From Pseudomonas mosselii (lineage in GTDB: Bacteria > Pseudomonadota > Gammaproteobacteria > Pseudomonadales > Pseudomonadaceae): a stretch of 64,000 bases of DNA. The stretch is from NCBI RefSeq assembly GCF_003205295.1, contig NZ_QJRP01000002.1:1-64000 (forward strand), in the 5' to 3' direction. The notes under the pieces were generated by a model that saw only the letters and a list, made by a program, of their open reading frames with translations, was not told where the DNA came from and made no database searches. The translations under genes and the position numbers were made by a program. Below, piece by piece: positions 49,059 through 58,514 of the stretch; positions within the stretch are counted from its first letter, which is position 1, and the number at the start of each line of letters is the position of its first letter.

Positions 49059-50638
49059 GCGGATCTCCAGCGCGTGGCGTGCGATTCGAGGCGTTGGCCG
49101 AGGTGGCCGAGCAGGGCGCCGACCAGGCCGATCAGGACCATGGCAGCCATCACCTGGTCCATGCGGAACAATTGCTGGGCGCCGATCATGAGGCTGGCGA
49201 TGCCGCCGTCCGAGGGCATGAAGTACTCGGCGCCGATGGTGCCGAGCCAGGCGTAGATCAACGCCAGGCGCAGCCCGGCGAAGATCGCCGGGGCGGCGCC
49301 GGGCAGCACCAGCAGACGCAGCCGGTGCGGCAGGTCCAGGCGCAGGGCCTGGGCCGCTTCGCCCAGTTGTGGCGCAAGGCTGGCGATGCCGCGCTGGGTG
49401 GCGATCAGCAGCGGGAAGAACGCCGCCAGCGCGACGAACACCAGCTTGGCGCCTTCGCCCAGGCCGAACCAGGCAGTCAGCAGCGGCACCCAGGCGAACA
49501 GCGCCACCTGGCGCACCGCCGACAGGCTCGGGCCGAGCAGGCGCTCGGCGTTGGCTGACAAGCCCAGCAGCAGGCCCAGTACGAAGCCTGCGCCACCGCC
49601 GAGCAGCAGACCGGCCAGGGTGCGTTGCAGGCTCAGGCGCAGGGCCTCGGGTAACGAACCGTCGAGCAGGCCTGCGTACAGGCTGCGCAGCACATCCAGC
49701 GGTGAAGAGAGGATGTTGGCATCGACCCAGCCAAGGCTGTTGGCGGCCTGCCACAGCAGCAACAGACCTGCAGGCAGCAGCAGGCTTTGCCAGCCGCGTG
49801 GCACCTGGCCGCGCAGCTGTTCGCCCGTGGCCGGTTGCGGCCAGTGCAACAGGCCACGTTCCAGGCGTGAGAAGCCGCGATCCATCAGCGCGCCGACCAG
49901 GCCGATCAGCAGGATGCAGAGGAACACCAGGTCGAGCATGAACAACTGCCGCCCCCAGACCATCAGGTAGCCGATGCCTTCGCTGGAGGCCAGCAGTTCC
50001 ACCGCCAGCAATGACGTCCAGCCGGTGGCCAGGGCCAGCCGCACACCGGCAAGAAACGCCGGCAGCGCGGCGGGCAGCAGCAGGCGCAGGAACAGCAGGT
50101 GAGGGGGCAGGCGCAGGACGGCGGCGGCTTCGCGCAGCTTGGGCTGGGCGTCGCGTACGCCGACCAGGGTATGCAGCGTGACCGGCACCACCACGGCCTT
50201 GACCAGCACCACCAGCTTGAGCAGTTCGCCGATGCCGAAGAACAGCATGAACAGCGGGATCCAGGCCAGGGTCGGGATCTGCGCCAGGGCGACGAAGGTG
50301 GGCAGCACCAGGGTCTGCGCCCGCCGTGATCCGCCCAGCCAGGTGCCCAGCAGCAGGCCGCTGACGATCCCTGCCAGCAGCCCCCAGATCAGGCGCTGCA
50401 GACTTATCCACAGGTGAGCCCAGAGCTCGCCCGAGCCGAACTCCAGCGCGCTTTGCCAGACCAGCGTGGGAGCAGGCAGGATCTGTTCGCTCATCCAGTG
50501 TTCACGGCTGGCGACGACCCACAAGGCCGCCACCGCCAGCGGCACGATCCACGGCAGGTAGGAGCGGCCTTGCGCCGCGAAAGGGCCGCGCAGCGGCCCC
50601 CACAGACGGCGCAGGCTTACGCTCAAGACTTCGCTCAT
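49055..50638 (-). CDS. atsB: Fused double ABC permease AtsB
   Basis: A 527-residue protein holding two BPD-transporter permease domains of the SsuC type in one chain, about residues 30-265 and 285-525. Each has its own EAA-like loop (KLREAAAVLRLPP and QLGEAAQALRLDLP). A single SsuC is about 260 residues, so one polypeptide makes the pore. Residues 12-27 are encoded by a REP element. ATG 50638 follows GAGAGG. Confidence 0.85.
   Translation of the reverse strand: MSEVLSVSLRRLWGPLRGPFAAQGRSYLPWIVPLAVAALWVVASREHWMSEQILPAPTLVWQSALEFGSGELWAHLWISLQRLIWGLLAGIVSGLLLGTWLGGSRRAQTLVLPTFVALAQIPTLAWIPLFMLFFGIGELLKLVVLVKAVVVPVTLHTLVGVRDAQPKLREAAAVLRLPPHLLFLRLLLPAALPAFLAGVRLALATGWTSLLAVELLASSEGIGYLMVWGRQLFMLDLVFLCILLIGLVGALMDRGFSRLERGLLHWPQPATGEQLRGQVPRGWQSLLLPAGLLLLWQAANSLGWVDANILSSPLDVLRSLYAGLLDGSLPEALRLSLQRTLAGLLLGGGAGFVLGLLLGLSANAERLLGPSLSAVRQVALFAWVPLLTAWFGLGEGAKLVFVALAAFFPLLIATQRGIASLAPQLGEAAQALRLDLPHRLRLLVLPGAAPAIFAGLRLALIYAWLGTIGAEYFMPSDGGIASLMIGAQQLFRMDQVMAAMVLIGLVGALLGHLGQRLESHATRWRSA
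50559..50612. repeat. REP element inside the atsB coding region
   Basis: TAGGAGCGGCCTTGCGCCGCGAAAGGGCCGCGCAGCGGCCCCCAC-like sequence. It is in frame with atsB and supplies part of its cytosolic N-terminus (LWGPLRGPFAAQGRSY). Confidence 0.8.
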
Positions 50639-50937
50639 CAGGGCACCTCTCAAACCATTCCTTGTTTATTCGCTGATGGAATTAAAAACTCCATCAAGCG
50701 AAATTCAAGAGATAAGAGCATGCGCCCGGTGCATGCGAAAGCCCCATCCCATTGCGTTTTCCTCATATTTTCCATGCGTTTCCTGCAAGCCCGTCGCAGG
50801 CCCGCATGGCGCCTGGTTTATGTCTTCTGGTTACTAAAAAATGAAGTTTTGATCTTTGTAGGTTCTAACCGGACCTGCCTAGCTTCTGGCCCATAGCGCC
50901 GGCCATCGCCGGTGGCAGCCTGCCAAGGAGCCTTGCC
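50639..50937. promoter_or_regulatory. Divergent control region of atsBC and atsRK
   Basis: About 300 AT-richer bases between the divergently read units. It must contain both promoters and probably the regulator sites; I could not define a motif with confidence. No gene is visible. Confidence 0.5.
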
Positions 50938-51978
50938 ATGAAAACCGCCTTCCGCCATCTGCTCAGCCCGTTGCTCGCCGCCTTGTTGAGCGCCGTGCCC
51001 GTGGCAGCCCATGCCGCCCAGCCGGATGTAATCCGCATCGCCGTGCCCGACCTCAGCGCCGGCAGCAAGCCCAGCGCCGGCGGCGTGGTAGATGTGCTGC
51101 GCGGCCAGCAACTGCTGGAGAAAGAGTTTGCCAAGGACGGCATTCGCATCGACTGGCGCTTCTTCAAGGGCGCCGGCCCCGTGGTCAACGAGGCCCTGGC
51201 CAATGGCCAGGCGGACTTCGCTTACCTGGGCGACCTGGCCGCGATCATCGGCAAGGCCAACGGCCTCGACACCCGCGTGCTGTCGGCCGGGGTGCGTGGG
51301 GTGAAGAGCTACCTCGGCGTGGTGCCCGGCTCGGGGATCCACAGCCTGCAGGACCTCAAGGGCAAGCGTGTGGCGGTGTTCCGCGGCACCGCCAACCAGC
51401 TGTCGTTCGCCAGCGCCCTGGCCAGCCAGGGGCTGTCCGAACGTGAGCTGAAAGTCATCAACCTCGATTTCAACGCGGCCAACGCCGCCCTGGCCGCCAA
51501 GCAGATCGACGCCACCTGGGGCCTGTCCAACCTGCTGTCGCTGCGCGAGCGCGGGCTGGTCGAGCTGCCGGTCAACTCCCGGGATCTGAAAGGCGCCGGC
51601 AGCACCCAGGCGGTGCTGCTCGGTACCGGCGAGTTCATCCGCCAGCACCCCGACCTGGTGCAGCGCGTGGTCAACGCCCAGGAGCAGGCGGTGAAGTGGC
51701 TGCGCGACGAACGCAACCGCGAAGCCTATGTGGACTTGGTGGCGAACACGGCCAACTGGCCGAAAGCGATCCTGCGCGACGACCTTGCCCAGGAGAACCT
51801 TGGCAACTACTTCGACCCGCGCCTGGATGCCGGTTTTGTCGGCCTGCTGCAACAGGGCGTGGACCTGGCCGTCAAGGAGCGCCTGATCCGCCGCGGCTTC
51901 CAGGTGGCCGACTGGATCGAACCGCGTTTCATCGATGCCGCACAGCGCCAGGACCAGGCTGTCCAGGCCGCCCGCTGA
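50938..51978 (+). CDS. atsR: Sulfate-ester ABC transporter binding protein AtsR
   Basis: A 346-residue periplasmic binding protein of the SsuA/TauA type. The signal peptide (LLSPLLAALLSAVPVAAHA) is cleaved near residue 26. Substrate-domain segments IRIAVPDLSAGSK, DFAYLGDLAA and GKRVAVFRGTANQ are seen. AAGGAG is 9 bases upstream. atsK follows 28 bases later, the AtsRK arrangement described in P. putida S-313. Confidence 0.85.
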   Translation: MKTAFRHLLSPLLAALLSAVPVAAHAAQPDVIRIAVPDLSAGSKPSAGGVVDVLRGQQLLEKEFAKDGIRIDWRFFKGAGPVVNEALANGQADFAYLGDLAAIIGKANGLDTRVLSAGVRGVKSYLGVVPGSGIHSLQDLKGKRVAVFRGTANQLSFASALASQGLSERELKVINLDFNAANAALAAKQIDATWGLSNLLSLRERGLVELPVNSRDLKGAGSTQAVLLGTGEFIRQHPDLVQRVVNAQEQAVKWLRDERNREAYVDLVANTANWPKAILRDDLAQENLGNYFDPRLDAGFVGLLQQGVDLAVKERLIRRGFQVADWIEPRFIDAAQRQDQAVQAAR

Positions 51979-52006
51979 CCCGACAACAACCGTGAGGAGC
52001 ACGACC

Positions 52007-52912
52007 ATGAGCAACGCCGCACTGGCCACCGCGCCGCAAACCCTCGAACTCGACATCCACCCCGTTGCCGGGCGCATCGGCGCCGAGATCCGTGGCATCA
52101 AGCTGTCCGCCGACCTTGATCCGGCCACCATCGATGCCATCCAGGCGGCGTTGGTGCGCCACAAGGTGATCTTCTTCCGGGCCCAGGAGCATCTGGACGA
52201 CGTGGGCCAGGAGGCTTTCGCCCAATTGCTCGGCGAGCCCATCGCCCACCCCACGGTGCCGGTGGTCGATGGCACCAGCTACCTGCTGCAACTCGATGGC
52301 GCCGAGGGGCAGCGGGCCAACTCCTGGCACACCGACGTGACCTTCGTCGACGCCTACCCCAAGGCCTCGATCCTGCGCAGCGTGGTGGCCCCGGCCGCGG
52401 GTGGCGACACGGTGTGGGCCAATACCGCCGCGGCCTACCAGGAACTGCCCGAGCCGCTGCGCGAACTGGCCGACAAGCTGTGGGCGGTGCACAGCAACGA
52501 ATACGACTATGCCAGCGTGAAGCCGGATGTCGACCCGGCGAAGCTTGAGCGCTACCGCAAGGTGTTCACTTCCACGGTGTACGAGACCGAGCACCCGGTG
52601 GTGCGGGTGCATCCGATCAGCGGCGAGCGGGCGTTGCAGCTGGGGCATTTCGTCAAGCGCATCAAGGGCTATTCGCTGGCGGACTCGCAGCATCTGTTCG
52701 CGCTGTTGCAGGGGCATGTGACACGCCTGGAAAACACCGTGCGCTGGCGCTGGCAGGCGGGGGACGTGGCGATCTGGGACAACCGCGCGACGCAGCACTA
52801 TGCGGTGGATGACTACGGCACCCAGCCGCGCATCGTGCGCCGCGTGACCTTGGCTGGCGAGGTGCCGGTGGGCGTCGATGGACAACTGAGCCGCACTACC
52901 CGTAAAGACTGA
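52007..52912 (+). CDS. atsK: Fe(II)/2-oxoglutarate alkylsulfatase AtsK
   Basis: A 301-residue TauD-family dioxygenase. The iron ligands are His108, Asp110 (SWHTDVTF) and His264 (NRATQHYA); Arg275 and Arg279 bind 2-oxoglutarate. Length and residue numbers match AtsK of P. putida S-313, which oxidises alkyl sulfate esters to aldehyde and sulfate. TauD itself is shorter. ATG 52007 follows GAGGAG. Co-transcribed with atsR. Confidence 0.88.
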   Translation: MSNAALATAPQTLELDIHPVAGRIGAEIRGIKLSADLDPATIDAIQAALVRHKVIFFRAQEHLDDVGQEAFAQLLGEPIAHPTVPVVDGTSYLLQLDGAEGQRANSWHTDVTFVDAYPKASILRSVVAPAAGGDTVWANTAAAYQELPEPLRELADKLWAVHSNEYDYASVKPDVDPAKLERYRKVFTSTVYETEHPVVRVHPISGERALQLGHFVKRIKGYSLADSQHLFALLQGHVTRLENTVRWRWQAGDVAIWDNRATQHYAVDDYGTQPRIVRRVTLAGEVPVGVDGQLSRTTRKD

Positions 52913-52931
52913 CGTCTGGCCTGGCTTACCC

Positions 52932-53046
52932 TGTGGGAGCGGCCTTGTGTCGCGAAAGGGCCGCACAGCGGCCCCGGCAATTTTGCATGATGCCGAGATC
53001 ATCGGGCCGCTGCGCGCCCCATCGCGACACAAGGCCGCTCCCAAAG
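52932..53046. repeat. Inverted REP pair
   Basis: CTGTGGGAGCGGCCTTGTGTCGCG and the facing CGCGACACAAGGCCGCTCCC, around an internal GCCGCTGCGCG hairpin, between convergent atsK and the LysR gene. Confidence 0.88.
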
Positions 53047-53053
53047 GTCTCTG

Positions 53054-53968
53054 CTAGATCGACATGATATCGGTATCGCAGGCCACCAACTGCCTCACCA
53101 ACCCCTGCGCCAGCGCCGACAATCCATACCCCACCCGGCTCACCACCCCATAGCGGGTGTAGAACGCCTCTTCCTGCTCCGGCGCCAGATCCACCAGCTT
53201 GAGGGCCACCAGGCCGTCATAGGGCCGCAGGTTCGCACTGCAAGCGATGCCGATGGTGTCCGAATGCAGCACGACATTGAGCAGCGCATAACCATGCTCG
53301 CATTCCACGCTGGGCAGAAAGTCCTGCCGCCCGCTCAGGTCGCTGAGGATCTTGCGGATGTTCGGCGGGCGAAAGGTGGTGGCCAGCGGATAATCGAACA
53401 GGTCCCGCGCCCTTACCTCGGCCAGCTCGGTCAATGGATGCCCCCGGCGGCAGCAGAAGTGCCAGCGCTGTGGCCTGAGCTTGTGCACCTGGTAATCCGG
53501 GTCGGCCTCGAACTGGCGGGTGTCGGCGACGAAGAACTCGATCTCCTCGGCGATCAGCCGCCGGTTCAGCGCCTGCCAGTTGTCCACCTGGAAGCAGGTG
53601 CGCGCCGCCGGGTACTCGGCAACGAACCGCGCCACCGCCCGCGGCACCAGCCCGCCGGCGGGCGCCGGCCCCGAGCCGAAGCGCACCACGCCGGTGGTGG
53701 CGCCATTGAACTGGTTGATCTCGTTGACCAGGTTGTGCGCCCCGTGCACCAGCCGTCGCGAATGCTCCAGCACCAGCAGGCCCTGGCGGGTCGGCGCCAG
53801 CTCCTTGCTGGCGCGGTCGACCAGGCGGCAGCCGACGTTGTGTTCCAGCGTCTGGATGCTGCGGCTGAAGGCCGATTGCGAGAGGTTCACCGCCGCCGCC
53901 GCGGCGACGAAACTGCGGTGCTCGACAAGGGCGATGAAGTGGCGGAGCTGGCGCAGGTCGATATGCAT
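53054..53968 (-). CDS. sftR: LysR-family regulator (SftR-like)
   Basis: A 304-residue LysR regulator: HTH at 1-60 (LRQLRHFIALVEHRSFVAAA, LSQSAFSRSIQTLE), then an inducer-binding domain. It reads away from the TonB receptor and is between it and atsRK. In P. putida the LysR regulator SftR controls sulfate-ester genes, so this is the likely match, judged by position. Inducer unknown. Confidence 0.8.
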   Translation of the reverse strand: MHIDLRQLRHFIALVEHRSFVAAAAAVNLSQSAFSRSIQTLEHNVGCRLVDRASKELAPTRQGLLVLEHSRRLVHGAHNLVNEINQFNGATTGVVRFGSGPAPAGGLVPRAVARFVAEYPAARTCFQVDNWQALNRRLIAEEIEFFVADTRQFEADPDYQVHKLRPQRWHFCCRRGHPLTELAEVRARDLFDYPLATTFRPPNIRKILSDLSGRQDFLPSVECEHGYALLNVVLHSDTIGIACSANLRPYDGLVALKLVDLAPEQEEAFYTRYGVVSRVGYGLSALAQGLVRQLVACDTDIMSI

Positions 53969-54160
53969 TTTCTACATGGAAACTTTCGGTGGAATGCAAT
54001 TGCTGGGAAGGGTTGGGAACCTTATAAAGGGAGTCACTTATTCCACAAAATATGAAATATAAATATTTATATCTCTTAAAAGAATAAAGCCCGTCTGATC
54101 GCGATTCGGTTCCGCCAACGGAAATGCTCGCCAGGGCCTGTGCCTCCAAGGAGCATCTGC

Positions 54161-56497
54161 ATGTCCCGACTTTCCCGTTGGCCGGCGCGCGCGTCGGTAT
54201 TCGCCCTGCAACCCTTGGCCGCTGGCGTGCTGCTGGCCGCCGCCGGCAACAGCTTTGCTGAAGAACCACGCTCGACTGCACCGGCGCTCGAGCAGGAAGC
54301 CAAGCTCGGCACCGTCACCGTCAATGCCCGGCGCCGTGAGGAGACCGCCCAGAGCGTGCCCACGCCGATCAGCGTGCTGGGCAGCGAAACCCTGGAGACC
54401 CAGCGCATCTACCGCGTGCAGGACCTGCAACAGCTGGTGCCGAGTACCAACGTCGCCTATGTGCACGCCCGGCAGTCGAGCATCTCCATCCGTGGGCTGG
54501 GCAACAACCCGGCCAGTGATGGCCTGGAAGGCAGCGTCGGCGTGTACCTGGACAACGTCTACCTGGGGCGACCGGGCATGGCGGTGTTCGACCTGCTCGA
54601 TGTCGAGCAGCTGGAGGTGCTGCGTGGACCGCAGGGCACGCTGTTCGGCAAGAACACCACCGCTGGCGTGCTCAACATCACCACCCGCAAGCCGACCTTC
54701 CACCAGGAAGGCAGTGTGCAGTCGTCGTTGGGCGAGGATGGCTACTGGCAGACCCAGGGCAGCTTCTCCGGCCCCCTGACCGACATCCTCGCCGGGCGCA
54801 TCAGTGCCTACCACACCGAGGACGACGGCTATGTGAAGAACGTCTACAACGGCCACGACCTCAATGGCGGCAAGCGCCAGGGCTTTCGTACCCAGTTGCT
54901 GTTCAAGCCCAGTGAAACCTTCAACCTGCGCTGGATCGGCGAGTACAACGAAGAAGACTCCGATAACGGCATCCTCAGCCTGTACAGCACCGGTCCGACC
55001 ATCAATGGCGTGAACCGCTACGAAAGCCTGGCCGCCCAGGCCGGTGCCACCCTGGTGTCGGGCAAGGACCGCAAGGTCAACTTCGACGCCGACCAGATGG
55101 TCAAGGTGTTCCAGGGCGGCACCTCGGTGGAGGCCAACTGGACCCTGCCCAACGACTTCACCCTCACCTCGATCAGCGCCTACCGCTGGTGGGATTTCAC
55201 CCCGCGCAACGACGACGGCCTCAACGTGCCGGTGTTCCACAGTGCCGGGGTGTCGGTGCGCGACAAGCAGTACTCCCAGGAAATCCGCCTGGCTTCGCCC
55301 ACCGGCGGCTTCTTCGACTATGTGCTCGGCGCCTACTACTTCAAGCAGGACCTGGACAACAAGTCGTTCACCTACAACGGCCCCCAGGCAGACATCTGGA
55401 ACCTGACACCGGCCGGCGCCCTGGCCAACGTCACCACCCTCGGCAACGGCCATATCGATACCGACAGCTACGCGCTGTTCGCCCAGGGGACCTGGCACCT
55501 GACCGAACGCCTGGACTTCACCGCCGGGGTGCGTGGCACCTACGAGGAGAAAAGCGCCTGGGTGACCCGCGATGCGCCGACCGGCGGCGCGGCCGTCACC
55601 GGTGCGGCGGCCGCGGCCCGTCAGGGCAGGGTGGGGGCCTACGATTCAGGTGACCTCAACCAGTACAGCTTCGCCCCGTCCGGGCTGCTCAGCCTGAGCT
55701 ACCGCTTCAGCGACGACGTGCTGGGCTATGCCAGCCTTTCCCATGGCGAGAAGTCCGGCGGCGTCAACCTCACCGTCGGTGCCGCGCCGCGCCTGGGTAC
55801 CGACTCGCTGCTGGTGGGCACCGAGCGCGCCAACAACGCGGAACTCGGGATCAAGAGCACGCTGCTGGACAACCACCTGCAACTCAATACCAACCTGTTC
55901 TGGACCGAAGTGCACGGCTACCAGGCCAACGTCTACGACCAGGTCAACCGCGTGCAGTATCTGGCCAATGCCGGCAGCGTGCGTTCCCGTGGCCTGGAGT
56001 TCGAGGCCACCGCCCTGCCGGTCCGTGGGCTGACCCTGAACTTCAACGGCTCGTGGAATGACGTGCGCTACACCGAGTACGACGACGCACCCTGCCCGCC
56101 GGAGGTGAGCCTGGCCAATCCCGCCGCCACCTGCGACCTGTCCGGCCACCAGGTGGTCGGTGCCTCCAAGTACATCGCCAACCTCAACGGCCAGTACAAG
56201 TGGCAGCTCAGCGAGCGCATCGAGCCCTACGTCACCGCCAGTTACGCGTTCCGTTCGAAGGCCGTCGGCACCATCGACGACTCCGACTACGGCCAGATCC
56301 CCAGCTACGCCATCGTCAACCTGTCCACCGGTGTGCGCCTGGACCAGGGCGACGGTGTGCTCGACCTGTCGCTGTGGGTGAAGAACGCCGGCGACAAGAC
56401 CTACTTCACCAGCCTGTGGAACTCCGCCAACGGCGGCTATGCCGGCGTGCTGGGCACCCCGCGCACCGTGGGCGCCACCGCCCGTTACGACTTCTGA
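54161..56497 (+). CDS. sftP: TonB-dependent outer-membrane receptor (SftP-like)
   Basis: A 778-residue receptor. A signal peptide (VFALQPLAAGVLLAAAGNSFA) precedes the plug domain (LGTVTVNARRREE, then LQQLVPSTNV) and a 22-strand barrel ending in the terminal aromatic ARYDF. Its TonB box is probably GTVTVNA. The neighbours indicate a sulfate-ester ligand rather than a siderophore. AAGGAG lies 5 bases before the ATG. Confidence 0.85.
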   Translation: MSRLSRWPARASVFALQPLAAGVLLAAAGNSFAEEPRSTAPALEQEAKLGTVTVNARRREETAQSVPTPISVLGSETLETQRIYRVQDLQQLVPSTNVAYVHARQSSISIRGLGNNPASDGLEGSVGVYLDNVYLGRPGMAVFDLLDVEQLEVLRGPQGTLFGKNTTAGVLNITTRKPTFHQEGSVQSSLGEDGYWQTQGSFSGPLTDILAGRISAYHTEDDGYVKNVYNGHDLNGGKRQGFRTQLLFKPSETFNLRWIGEYNEEDSDNGILSLYSTGPTINGVNRYESLAAQAGATLVSGKDRKVNFDADQMVKVFQGGTSVEANWTLPNDFTLTSISAYRWWDFTPRNDDGLNVPVFHSAGVSVRDKQYSQEIRLASPTGGFFDYVLGAYYFKQDLDNKSFTYNGPQADIWNLTPAGALANVTTLGNGHIDTDSYALFAQGTWHLTERLDFTAGVRGTYEEKSAWVTRDAPTGGAAVTGAAAAARQGRVGAYDSGDLNQYSFAPSGLLSLSYRFSDDVLGYASLSHGEKSGGVNLTVGAAPRLGTDSLLVGTERANNAELGIKSTLLDNHLQLNTNLFWTEVHGYQANVYDQVNRVQYLANAGSVRSRGLEFEATALPVRGLTLNFNGSWNDVRYTEYDDAPCPPEVSLANPAATCDLSGHQVVGASKYIANLNGQYKWQLSERIEPYVTASYAFRSKAVGTIDDSDYGQIPSYAIVNLSTGVRLDQGDGVLDLSLWVKNAGDKTYFTSLWNSANGGYAGVLGTPRTVGATARYDF

Positions 56498-56514
56498 GCA
56501 CAAGGAGCTTTGCC

Positions 56515-58188
56515 ATGAATGCCAAGACCCAACCGCACGACCTGCCCGAAGGCGCCTGCCTCACCGCCAAGGTGCCCGACCGCGACCAAGCCCTGCTTGG
56601 CGAGGTGGTGGTCAACCCGTACCGCTTGGCGCCGCTGACCGCGATCATCCGTGACGGCGGACGCACCCTGAGCGCCGCCCATGTGCGGGTGCTGGGCCGC
56701 GGCGAGCGCGGTGTCGATATCGTCTACGACGTGTCCGACCGCTCGCTGTGGACCTACGGCGGTATCCCGGTGTTCGGCCTGTACCCCGACCACGTCAACC
56801 AGGTCGAGGTGAGCTACAAGCTCGATGGCGAACGCATCCGCGAACGTTACGAAATCTACGCCCCGGCGGTGCGCCTGCCGGTGGTGGCGAAGCAGACCGC
56901 CGCGCTGCCCGAGGTGGAGCCGGTCAAGGTCGCGCCCGGTTTCGAGCAGCGCCTGTACCTGTTCAACCACCTGCTGGCCGAGATCCCCGGTGGGCGTGCC
57001 TTCAAGTGGAACGGCCTGGGCGGCGCCGCCGAGTGGGACTCGGTGGGCAACAACTGGATCGCCGACAGCAACGGTGACGTGCGCTGGTACCTGGACATCG
57101 AGCAGATACACGATTCCAACCACCGCGACGGCCTGGGCGGCACCATGGGCTTCCACCAGACCCGCGACGGCAAGCTGATCTGGGGCCAGGGCCAGACCTA
57201 CTCCAAGTACGATCTGCTGGGGCGCAAGGTGTGGCAGCGCAACCTGCCGGACAAGTTCGCCGACTTCTCCCACGAGATCCGCGAGACGGCGAACGGCAGC
57301 TACCTGCTGCGGGTCGGTACCAGCGACTACCGCCGCCCTGACGGCAAGCGCGTGCGCTCGATCCGCGACCATATCATCGAGGTCAACGAAGCCGGTGACG
57401 TGCTGGACTTCTGGGACCTGAACCAGATCCTCGACCCCTATCGCGGCGAGCTGCTGGAAACCTTGGGCAAGGCCGCGCTCCAGCTGCCGGACGGCGTGCA
57501 GAAACAGGACGACCGGCTGGCCAACGAACTGGCCGAAGGCGACCTGCCTTTCGGCGACACCCCGGGTGTCGGCACCGGGCGCAACTGGGCTCACGTCAAT
57601 GCCATCGACTACGACGCCGATGACGACAGCATCATCGTTTCAGCACGGCACCAGGGCGTGGTGAAGATCGGTCGCGACAAGCAGGTGAAGTGGATCCTCG
57701 CCGCCCCCCAGGGCTGGCCGGCGCGCCTGCAGGACAAGGTGCTCAAGCTTGTGGGTGAAGGCTTCGAATGGTCCTGGACCCAGCACACCGCCTGGCTGAC
57801 CGGGCGCGGCACGCTGACCGTGTTCGACAACGGCTGGGGCCGCGACTTCGGCCCGACCAGGCTGAGCGGCAACTACAGCCGAGCCGTGGAGTACCGCATC
57901 GACGAGGCCAAGGGCACGGTCGAGCAAGTGTGGCAGTACGGCAAGGAACGCGGGGACGAGTGGTACAGCCCGATCACCTCGGTGGTGGCGTACCGGGCGG
58001 ATACCGATACCCAGTTCATCTACTCGGCTTCGGTGAATTTCCTGACGCCCGAGAAACTGACCACCACCGTGCTCAATGAAGTGCGTCGGGGGACCCAGGA
58101 GGTGGCGGTGGAGCTGAAAGTGCACAGTCGCCAGCCGGGCAGCGTGGGCTACCGGGCGCTGGTGATCGATCTCGACAAGGCGTTCTGA
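56515..58188 (+). CDS. Arylsulfate sulfotransferase (AssT-like), apparently cytosolic
   Basis: A 557-residue AssT-family protein. The motifs RNWAHVNAI (His360), SARHQG (Arg378) and WTQHTAW (His424) correspond to the active-site His356, Arg374 and catalytic His436 of E. coli AssT; His253 (FSHEI) matches His252. Such enzymes move sulfate between phenols without PAPS. The N-terminus (MNAKTQPHDLPEG) shows no signal peptide, unlike periplasmic E. coli AssT. It starts 17 bases after the receptor gene. Confidence 0.85.
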   Translation: MNAKTQPHDLPEGACLTAKVPDRDQALLGEVVVNPYRLAPLTAIIRDGGRTLSAAHVRVLGRGERGVDIVYDVSDRSLWTYGGIPVFGLYPDHVNQVEVSYKLDGERIRERYEIYAPAVRLPVVAKQTAALPEVEPVKVAPGFEQRLYLFNHLLAEIPGGRAFKWNGLGGAAEWDSVGNNWIADSNGDVRWYLDIEQIHDSNHRDGLGGTMGFHQTRDGKLIWGQGQTYSKYDLLGRKVWQRNLPDKFADFSHEIRETANGSYLLRVGTSDYRRPDGKRVRSIRDHIIEVNEAGDVLDFWDLNQILDPYRGELLETLGKAALQLPDGVQKQDDRLANELAEGDLPFGDTPGVGTGRNWAHVNAIDYDADDDSIIVSARHQGVVKIGRDKQVKWILAAPQGWPARLQDKVLKLVGEGFEWSWTQHTAWLTGRGTLTVFDNGWGRDFGPTRLSGNYSRAVEYRIDEAKGTVEQVWQYGKERGDEWYSPITSVVAYRADTDTQFIYSASVNFLTPEKLTTTVLNEVRRGTQEVAVELKVHSRQPGSVGYRALVIDLDKAF

Positions 58189-58227
58189 TCCAATCCTTCC
58201 CCCAGCAGGTTATCGGCTAACCTGTGC

Positions 58228-58300
58228 TGGCCTCTTCGCGGGTAAACCCGCTCCCACTGGTTCGCCACCGACCCTGTAGGAGCGGGTTTACCCGCGAATG
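58228..58300. repeat. Inverted REP pair
   Basis: TTCGCGGGTAAACCCGCTCCCAC facing GGAGCGGGTTTACCCGCGAA, 20 bases apart. Confidence 0.88.
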
Positions 58301-58390
58301 GGCGATGCGAATTTCGGACAGGGTGTTCAACCATTCGTTCTTTTTTTCGAACAGCCTATTGTCCAACACCCCAACCCCCGCTTAGCATTC

Positions 58391-58408
58391 CGTTTGAGAT
58401 TTCAAACG
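58391..58408 (+). promoter_or_regulatory. Candidate operator upstream of gabD
   Basis: Seven-base arms CGTTTGA/TCAAACG around GATT, in the 200-base leader of gabD. A second, looser dyad with TTCG/CGAA around a T-run lies near 58337-58352. They may be sites for a GABA-responsive regulator; no regulator gene is adjacent. Confidence 0.35.
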
Positions 58409-58514
58409 CTCGGCACCCAGGCGTCGAACACCCTGGTGCACGAATTTGTGACGGCCGCCCCCGCTCGGGGGCGCCTTTTCAACAATCAATAATTCGCAGT
58501 AAAGGGAAGCCGAC

